Origin: Okeania sp. KiyG1
Lineage (GTDB): Bacteria; Cyanobacteriota; Cyanobacteriia; Cyanobacteriales; Microcoleaceae
Reading direction: 5' to 3'
Assembly: GCF_014132355.1 (NCBI RefSeq)
Contig: NZ_BLZO01000058.1
Coordinates: forward strand, 1-64,000
Length of the DNA stretch: 64,000 nucleotides
The notes beneath the pieces were generated by a model. It did no database searches, was not told the DNA's origin, and saw only the letters and a program-made list of their open reading frames with translations. A program made the translations under genes and the position numbers. The first letter of the stretch is position 1, and every line of letters begins with the position of its first letter. Positions 58,497 through 64,000 of the stretch are shown here, piece after piece.

Positions 58497-59426
58497 ATGA
58501 TGACAAAAGTTTCGGTAATTGTACCAATTTATAATGGTGAGAAAGACTTGCCAGATTTGATAGAATGTCTGCGGTCGCAAACCTATCCTGCTGACCAAGT
58601 AGAATATTTACTTGTGGATAATAATAGTGGCGATCGCAGTAAGTCACTAATTGAAGCAGCAGCACGGTCAAGTCAAATTACAATTTGTCTAGTCACTGAA
58701 AATCAAATTCAAAGTTCTTATGCTGCTCGTAATGCTGGTATTCGTGCTGCGAGTAGCGAGATATTTGCTTTTACTGATGGTGACTGTCGTCCTCAACCTC
58801 AATGGTTAGAAAGTTTAATTCAGCCATTTTCTGACTCTAATATTGGTATTGTAGTGGGAGAAATACTTGCTTTACCTGGGGACAGTTTATTAGAAAAATA
58901 TGCTGATAAACAAGAGACTCTTTCTCAAAAACATACTTTAGCTAATTCATTTTGTCCTTATGGTCAAACTGCTAATTTAGCTGTTAGAAAGCAAGCTTTT
59001 GTAGATGTAGGATTATTTCGTCCTTACTTAACAACGGGTGGAGATGCTGATATTTGTTGGCGGATTTTACGAGAAACATCTTATCAGTTTAAGTTTGTAG
59101 AAAATGCAGTAGTTAAACATCGTCATCGTTCAACTTGGAAAGATTTACAAAGTCAATGGCGCAGGTATGGAAAGTCAAATAAATATTTGCATGAACTTTA
59201 CGGTATCGATTTAATGGGAGAGTTTAAAACAAAGGAATATGTGTATCGTTTGAGTAGATGGTTATTAAAAGAGTTGCCTCTAACAACGATGAAAATAATA
59301 TCAGGTAAGGCAGAATTGGTAGAGTTGTTTAATACTCCGATTGGTTTGTTAAATGTTAGGGCAAGAATTATCGGTCAAAAAGAAGCAAAATTATCAGATG
59401 AAGCACGACAAATTGAAAGATTTTAG
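58497..59426 (+). CDS. Family 2 glycosyltransferase
   Basis: 309 residues. GT-A fold: VSVIVPIYNGEKDLPDLIEC at the N-terminus, YLLVDNNSGD, the acceptor-side AARNAGIRAASSE, and the metal-binding DxD as FTDGDCRP. Then WLESLIQPF, GQTANLAVRKQAF, VGLFRPYLTTGGDADICWR (GGDAD, catalytic-base region) and a basic C-terminus with no strong membrane segment. Donor and acceptor sugars are not predictable. ATGATG gives two start choices (58497 or 58500). Located next to mraY but separated from it by the 217-bp array. Confidence 0.88.
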   Translation: MMTKVSVIVPIYNGEKDLPDLIECLRSQTYPADQVEYLLVDNNSGDRSKSLIEAAARSSQITICLVTENQIQSSYAARNAGIRAASSEIFAFTDGDCRPQPQWLESLIQPFSDSNIGIVVGEILALPGDSLLEKYADKQETLSQKHTLANSFCPYGQTANLAVRKQAFVDVGLFRPYLTTGGDADICWRILRETSYQFKFVENAVVKHRHRSTWKDLQSQWRRYGKSNKYLHELYGIDLMGEFKTKEYVYRLSRWLLKELPLTTMKIISGKAELVELFNTPIGLLNVRARIIGQKEAKLSDEARQIERF

Positions 59427-59427
59427 G

Positions 59428-59651
59428 TAAGCATTTCCTTCGGAATGCTGCGCAAACAGCAGTCAGCCATCAGCTATTAGCTATTACTTTTAGTTTAGGA
59501 TAAAAGCAATATTTAATTGTCTTACTACAAAAGTTGCTTCTCTTGCCCTTAAAGTCTATTTTAATTCAAACACTGTCCTATATGAGAGAATCTTGTTGCT
59601 GATAACTGACAGCTAATAGCTGTTTGCGCAGCATGACCTAGGAAATGCTTA
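59428..59651. mobile_element. MITE-like element, family G
   Basis: TAAGCATTTCCTTCGGAATG and CTGCGCAAACAGC at the left; AGCTGTTTGCGCAGCATGAC and GGAAATGCTTA at the right: long inverted ends with a 224-bp span. Fragments of the same ends lie at 52399-52560 and near 34160. Confidence 0.65.
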
Positions 59652-59890
59652 TGATTTTAGTCTAATTTTTTTATATGGAATTTCATTACAATAGGATGCT
59701 TTAATTATTGATTTTTATATAAGCTATTATAAATGCTTATTTCACTAATTGGGAGTTAAGATGTCAAAGATAAAGGACTAAATTTTGGGCAAAATTCTAT
59801 CTTTAAAATAGTTTAGTTGATAAATGTCTAAGTAATAAAATTTGTTATTTTTCTACAGGCTGTATTGTGATATTATTATTGACACATACT

Positions 59891-59906
59891 CCAGTAATAA
59901 TACTGG
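59891..59906. promoter_or_regulatory. Palindromic operator-like site CCAGTAATAATACTGG
   Basis: CCAGTA-ATAA-TACTGG is a perfect inverted repeat 75 bp upstream of the ATG at 59982, within an otherwise plain AT-rich leader and just downstream of TTGACA. It could be a repressor or activator site for the small protein gene. No other copy was noticed. Confidence 0.35.
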
Positions 59907-59981
59907 CAGGTAAGCTCAATTAAATCTGTTTAAAACAGGCCAAAAACTGATACATAATCTAATCAAAGAGGAGATAGTAAC

Positions 59982-60353
59982 ATGAAAAACTTGACTGTTG
60001 ATAGTCAGAAGAACTGTTTATTAGTAGACAAAGCATGGATGGAAAACCTGCAGAAAGAGGCTGCATCTGCAAGTTTAGATCCTGGTATGTATGTTTTGCG
60101 GATTAAGAGTGGCTCATTTAGCTATGGTAGTGGTATGGGTGCTGAACCATTTGTGTTACTCTGGATATATGGTGGCAAATTTGTTAACTTGAAGACAAAT
60201 GTTGAAACTTCAGCTACATGGTCTTCTTTAAATGGATATGATGATACGATTACATTGGAAGTTAAAGAAGCAATTATAGTTAGTGCTTTATTTCTTGATG
60301 TTTATGAAGATGATAATTCTGGTGAAGTTACTGTTTCTATTTTGGATGCGTAA
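59982..60353 (+). CDS. Small acidic beta-rich protein of unknown function
   Basis: 123 residues, with a strong AGAGGAGATAG ribosome site before the ATG. No signal peptide, no cysteine in the core except one near residue 12. Alternating strands (YVLRIKSGSFSYG, PFVLLWIYGGKFVNL, TITLEVKEAIIVSALFLDVY) end in DDNSGEVTVSIL, reminiscent of the C-terminal strand pair of LecA/PA-IL-like galactophilic lectins (YxxNSGSFSVxI). That similarity is a pattern impression only. The good start context and the separate leader suggest a regulated, well-translated gene. Confidence 0.65.
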   Translation: MKNLTVDSQKNCLLVDKAWMENLQKEAASASLDPGMYVLRIKSGSFSYGSGMGAEPFVLLWIYGGKFVNLKTNVETSATWSSLNGYDDTITLEVKEAIIVSALFLDVYEDDNSGEVTVSILDA

Positions 60354-61166
60354 ATCATCAGTTTAATATTGGCTTTTTTGTCAAAAAATTAGTAATAAAT
60401 TTGGTGCGATCGCTCTCTTAATTACTGAGATGGGCGATCGTTTCTGTTTATTTTGAAGGAAGAAGGAAAAAGGAAGAAGGAAGAAGGAAGAAGGAAGAAG
60501 GAAGAAGGAAAAATCTTGTGTTGTTTGAGTTTTATGCTTTTGATATGAGGATTAATAAATCTCATGGTGTTTTTTTACTTATTTAAAGTAAATGTTTTAA
60601 GACTAATAATTTGCTGTTACTTTTTTAATAATTAAAGTCAGCGATCGCTTATTTGTTAGGTAAGGAATTCAGAGTAATTTTCCCTGGTTTTAATTAATTA
60701 GGGTTTGCGCTCAAAAGTCTTTTAGTAGGAGCAGGAGACAGGAGACAGGAGACAGGAGACAACCCACCCCTAACCCCGACCGTGGAGGGGAGAAATGGGA
60801 ATGAGCGAGGAGGTAGGAGTAACAATTGTAAGAATGATTTTTCTGCCCAACTATGGCCTAAAATACGCTCAAATTTGAGCATGAAGAGCTGAAAAATTTA
60901 CACTGCAATTCGACCCCAAAAAGACACTTGTCTTTATATGTCAATGCTTTTGATTAGATCGGTCACGCCCTAATTAAACAAACCTGATATTTCCTATCTA
61001 TAATTTAGGCAGTATCTCCATTTCTTTTCAAGACTGTAAACTTTAATTTAAGTGAGCGATCGCTTATTTGTTAGGTAAGGAATTAGAAGTAATTTTCCCT
61101 GGTTTTAATTAATCAAACAAACCTGATATTTCCTATCTATAATTTAGGCAGTATATCCATTTCTTT
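60354..61166. other. Intergenic region with a duplicated flank, one copy carrying a family B element
   Basis: Two copies of a 120-130 bp stretch (GCTTATTTGTTAGGTAAGGA, TTTTCCCTGGTTTTAATTAA, ACCTGATATTTCCTATCT, ACTGTAAA) lie at about 60645-61042 and 61060-61183. The first is interrupted by the family B element 60701-60970; the second is uninterrupted and overlaps the end of the 2TM gene. 60455-60512 is a GGAAGAA heptamer run. HIP1 sites near 60407, 60434, 60644 and 61056. Confidence 0.75.
60701..60970. mobile_element. MITE-like element, family B, with TAATTA duplication and an empty site nearby
   Basis: GGGTTTGCGCTC at the left, GGTCACGCCC at the right; TAATTA at 60695-60700 and 60971-60976. 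Removing the element and one TAATTA gives TTTTAATTAATTAAACAAAC, and the unoccupied duplicate near 61108 reads TTTTAATTAATCAAACAAAC, one base different. Confidence 0.85.
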
Positions 61167-61664
61167 TCAAGACTGTAAATTTTTTAATATTTTATTTGCT
61201 AAAGAGCCAAAAGATTGACCTAATTGTTTTTTCAACCGCCATCTTTGAAAAGCTTGTTCATATTCTTCTCCTTCAATTTGAAAAGTTTTCCAGGCATCTA
61301 AAGCTAACCATAATCCCCACAATAATAAAATTGGTAAAGACCAGGAAAGAGTATGAGCAGTTACTAAATTCAGCAACAGTAAAAATGAATTTACAATGCC
61401 ATATTTAATCAAACTTTGCTTTAATTTGTCTCGACGAAGTTGATTAAAAACTTGTTTTTCCTGAAACTCACTCCGGTGAGAAAGCCATTCTTGTTCTGCT
61501 GCTGCTAAGTCTTCTGGAGAAATACCCATTTCATGAGCAATTTCTAATACTTGTGCTCTTGTTAATTCGCCTCCTTCAGAGCGACGTGCTAGGGCAATTT
61601 GCAGAATTTGTTGGGCATCATCTTGAGCATAAGTTTGGGTAATTTGGTTTTGTTGGTTTGTCAT
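61167..61664 (-). CDS. 2TM domain protein
   Basis: 165 residues. The N-terminal 60 residues hold a SHOCT-like helical segment (AQQILQIALARRSEGGELTR, VLEIAHEMGISPEDLAAAEQ). Two adjacent membrane helices follow (VNSFLLLLNLVTA and WSLPILLLWGLWLALDAW, about 92-128), then an amphipathic tail QIEGEEYEQAFQRWRLKKQL. This is the 2TM-domain layout common in cyanobacteria. No enzymatic motif. The stop region is the template for the duplicated flank at 60.6-61.2 kb. Confidence 0.82.
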   Translation of the reverse strand: MTNQQNQITQTYAQDDAQQILQIALARRSEGGELTRAQVLEIAHEMGISPEDLAAAEQEWLSHRSEFQEKQVFNQLRRDKLKQSLIKYGIVNSFLLLLNLVTAHTLSWSLPILLLWGLWLALDAWKTFQIEGEEYEQAFQRWRLKKQLGQSFGSLANKILKNLQS

Positions 61665-62171
61665 AACTTTATTGTTTAAATTTTAGAATTATTTCTATCA
61701 TATATTCTAGCTTGCTATAGATATCAAAGAATAACAATAGTAGATTCCTGTCCTGTCAATAGGTGAAATTTCTACTGGATATTATTTGTCATTAGCACTA
61801 GAGAAAATAACAGTTATCTCGAAATGTAGCAATCTTATTTGAGTTGTGAGATATTGTAGATTTTAGGGAATAGGGAATAGGGAACAGGGAATGAGAAAAA
61901 CCGAATCAATCACAATAATTGCGAATTATTTAGGATTGCTATAGAAAATATTTTATACAGAATAGATGTATTTTTTGTTTGTAATTATCTGAAATATTTA
62001 CTTGATGAATGGTCTCTGAAGCTATATAGCAGAAGGAAGAAGGTTTTAGTTATCTAGGAGAGAAGGAAAAATCTGATTTTGTCTGAGTTTTAAGCTTTTT
62101 ATCTGTCCTAACCTTTCCTTCGACTGTTATAATATACTTTGAGGTTTAAACAAACTACTTAAAACAAAAAT
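61665..62171. other. Divergent intergenic region
   Basis: 507 bp between the 2TM gene (minus) and DUF262 (plus). It contains a GGGAATA heptamer run near 61865 and AGAAGGAAGAAGG near 62030. No gene; promoters for both directions are expected here but not identifiable by eye. Confidence 0.5.
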
Positions 62172-63290
62172 ATGCCATCAAAGTCGAAAGTTACTAACAG
62201 TAAACCCAAAATAACTAACGCACAAAAAGAAGCTGCTGAAGCTGAGATTAGGGAAAAGCAAAAGGCTGTTAATTATAGAACAACGGAATATCCAGTAGAA
62301 GTTCTGGTTCAAAAGTATATGAAAGGAAGAGAAGACGATACTAATGAGTTATTTATACCTGATTATCAAAGAGAGATGATTTGGGATGAAGAAAGGCAAT
62401 CAAAATTTATTGAGTCTGTATTTTTAGGATTACCAATACCTCCAGTATTTGTTGCTGATATTAATGATCAAGAAAATGAAGAAGATGAAGCTCGTTTAGA
62501 AATTATTGATGGAACTCAACGTATTCGTACCTTAACTAGATTTATTAAAAATGAGCTAAAACTATGTGAATTAAAAAAGTTAAGTCAGCTTAATGATTTT
62601 AAATTTGAAGACTTACCTCTTCCTCGTCAGAGACGCTTTAACAGAGCTACTGTTCGGATAATTGAATTAACAGAAAAAGCAGATGAGGAAACACGACGAG
62701 ATATTTTTGAAAGAATTAATACAGGTAGTATTCAGTTAAATGAAATGGAAAAACGCAGAGGTATATACCCAGGAAGAGTTACTAATTTAATTGAAGAATT
62801 ATCAAAATTACCAAAATTTAGGAATCTTTGTTCTTTTTCTCAAGCAGCTATTGAGCAACGAGATCCTCAAGAGTTTGTACTACGTTTTTTTGCTTTCTTG
62901 AATAAGTATAAAAATTTTAATAGTCAATTGGGAGTAATTAATTTTCTTGATGAGTATTTGAAAAATGCTAATGATGATGAAAATATAAACTTAGAGAAAA
63001 TGCAGCATGAATTTGAAACAATGATAGAATTTGTCGAAAAACATTTTCGCGATGGTTTTCGTTCTGGTAAAAAATTAAATCAAACAACTACTAGGATTAA
63101 ATTTGAATCTCTTTCTGTAGGTGTTGCTCTTGCTTTGAGAGAAAAAAATAATCTTCATTATCAAGGAGATGATTTGCTGAATTCTCCTAAGAGTAATTTT
63201 CAAAATTACACGAAAAGTGATGCAAGCAGTTCTAATAAGAAGGTAGTTCGGCGAATTGAATATGTCAAGGATCAGTTATTAGGTAAATAA
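62172..63290 (+). CDS. DUF262 (GmrSD N-terminal-like) protein
   Basis: 372 residues. DUF262 is a ParB/sulfiredoxin-like nucleotide-using domain found in GmrS-type modification-dependent restriction enzymes and many defence loci. Signatures: FIPDYQREMIWDEERQSKFI, VFLGLPIPPVFVA, IIDGTQRIRTL with DGTQR at 113-117 in place of the usual DGQQR, and IFERINTGSIQLNEMEKR. An N-terminal basic helix precedes the domain. The GmrD-like nuclease half (DUF1524) is absent; instead the stop TAA overlaps the ATG of a HEPN nuclease gene by one base, implying translational coupling. Confidence 0.88.
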   Translation: MPSKSKVTNSKPKITNAQKEAAEAEIREKQKAVNYRTTEYPVEVLVQKYMKGREDDTNELFIPDYQREMIWDEERQSKFIESVFLGLPIPPVFVADINDQENEEDEARLEIIDGTQRIRTLTRFIKNELKLCELKKLSQLNDFKFEDLPLPRQRRFNRATVRIIELTEKADEETRRDIFERINTGSIQLNEMEKRRGIYPGRVTNLIEELSKLPKFRNLCSFSQAAIEQRDPQEFVLRFFAFLNKYKNFNSQLGVINFLDEYLKNANDDENINLEKMQHEFETMIEFVEKHFRDGFRSGKKLNQTTTRIKFESLSVGVALALREKNNLHYQGDDLLNSPKSNFQNYTKSDASSSNKKVVRRIEYVKDQLLGK

Positions 63291-63970
63291 TGACAAGCAT
63301 ATTATTTCAATATTTTAATGAACGCTCTGAAGAAGTTAGTAAATATTTTATTTTCCTCCAAAGTTTACAGCAAGGAAAAATAAAATTAATCACAGAAAGT
63401 CAAGGAAATAGTAAAGCTAAAAAAATAGACACTGAATTAGAAAATACTCTGAAAGCGAGTGCTTATTTATTACTTTACAATTTAATAGAATCCACAATGA
63501 AGGATGCTATTGAAGCAATATTTGATGAGCTAAAAAATCAAGGAGTTTATTTTGATAATATTAGACCTGAATTACAGAAAATTGTGCTTCGTAATTTGAA
63601 GCAGAAAAATCCAGACAAAGTTCTTCAAAAAATTGGAGATATATCAAGAGATATTATTACTGTTGGATTTGATAAAGAAAAACTATTTTCTGGAAACATT
63701 GATGCTAAAAAAATTAAAGAAACAGCTCAGGAATATGGATTTTCTGCAAAAACAAAAATTGATAGTAGTGATTTATTGACAGTCAAGGATAACAGAAATG
63801 ATTTAGCACATGGCATTAGACCTTTTGCGGAAGTAGGAAAGGAAATAAGTGCTGACGAACTGATGGAAATTAAAAATAAAGTAGTAGAATATTTAAGACA
63901 AATTCTGGAAAATATTGAAACATATTTAGACAATCAAGAATATTTAGACTCATCTACAAATACTCCCTAA
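63290..63970 (+). CDS. HEPN-family RNase (MAE_28990/MAE_18760-like)
   Basis: 226 residues, starting in the TAATG overlap with DUF262. All-helical. It has the HEPN RNase motif R-x4-H as Arg169-Asn-Asp-Leu-Ala-His174 (KDNRNDLAHGI) and an N-terminal helical region KASAYLLLYNLIESTMKDAI typical of this subgroup. HEPN proteins cleave RNA as dimers and often act as the toxin or effector of anti-phage systems. The tight coupling to DUF262 suggests that DUF262 senses or restrains and HEPN kills. It ends 30 bp before the window edge, so further genes of the locus may lie beyond. Confidence 0.85.
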   Translation: MTSILFQYFNERSEEVSKYFIFLQSLQQGKIKLITESQGNSKAKKIDTELENTLKASAYLLLYNLIESTMKDAIEAIFDELKNQGVYFDNIRPELQKIVLRNLKQKNPDKVLQKIGDISRDIITVGFDKEKLFSGNIDAKKIKETAQEYGFSAKTKIDSSDLLTVKDNRNDLAHGIRPFAEVGKEISADELMEIKNKVVEYLRQILENIETYLDNQEYLDSSTNTP

Positions 63971-64000
63971 TATTATGTTCAGATTATGAAATATAATTCA

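Larger units (their letters stand above)
59427..59981. other. Intergenic region with a family G element and a leader
   Basis: 59428-59651 is a family G element. 59652-59981 is the AT-rich leader of the next gene, with a perfect 6-bp-arm palindrome at 59891-59906 and TTGACA at 59877. No open frame. Confidence 0.55.

Noticed and set aside
1-64000. tRNA or rRNA genes
   Set aside because: Looked for T-loop (GGTTCGAATCC-like) and rRNA signatures in intergenic DNA; none seen.

Overview
The window is a stretch of chromosome from a low-GC cyanobacterium. Evidence: many GCGATCGC (HIP1) sites, an FtsH2/Slr0228-type protease, a fibrillin (PAP) protein, DUF760 and DUF3134 proteins, a phytochrome followed by an Rcp1-type regulator, and a DUF262/HEPN pair of the MAE_28990/MAE_18760 type. 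Long intergenic regions packed with small interspersed elements and heptanucleotide tandem repeats resemble filamentous marine forms such as Trichodesmium or Okeania; that genus-level guess is inference. I saw no rRNA, tRNA or CRISPR array.

Layout. 1-5.5 kb: 3' part of PBP2, a tnpB remnant, a satellite of ten 234-bp units copied from the 3' end of the adjacent LytR-CpsA-Psr gene, then that gene. 5.5-11.3 kb: interspersed elements, two decayed tnpB genes and manC between them. 11.9-15.5 kb: pentapeptide protein, Uma2 debris, an orthocaspase and a small Pepco-like partner. 15.9-18.2 kb: zinc dehydrogenase, small membrane protein, 1-Cys peroxiredoxin. 18.3-22.5 kb: seven tandem Uma2 genes in which frameshifted and intact copies alternate, then cysK with a thioredoxin-like [2Fe-2S] protein. 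25-34.7 kb: a methyltransferase split by a MITE-like element, an intact methyltransferase, glutathione reductase, Spy/CpxP-like protein, YqiA-like esterase, polyphosphate glucokinase-like ROK kinase, DUF760 protein and SUI1. 36-44.2 kb: a giant REC-CBS-GAF-PAS-kinase-REC-HPt protein and a bacteriophytochrome/response-regulator operon carrying four one-base losses in poly-A runs. 44.6-49.3 kb: aminopeptidase P and FtsH. 51.3-54.1 kb: ParM-like actin, putative ParR-like partner, fibrillin. 54.8-59.4 kb: DUF3134 protein with a very long Pro/Gln repeat extension, mraY with a tandemly amplified 3' end, and a glycosyltransferase. 60-64 kb: small unknown protein, 2TM protein and the DUF262-HEPN pair.

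Two themes stand out. First, gene 3' ends or whole genes have been tandemly amplified at several independent loci (the LCP gene, mraY, Uma2, and the flank of the 2TM gene). Second, several families of non-autonomous elements can be delimited by inverted ends, target duplications, gene interruptions and one near-perfect empty site. Envelope genes (PBP2, LCP, mraY, manC, the glycosyltransferase) are scattered rather than in one operon. Redox genes (peroxiredoxin, glutathione reductase, cysK, 2Fe-2S protein) and light/stress signalling genes make up most of the remaining core content.
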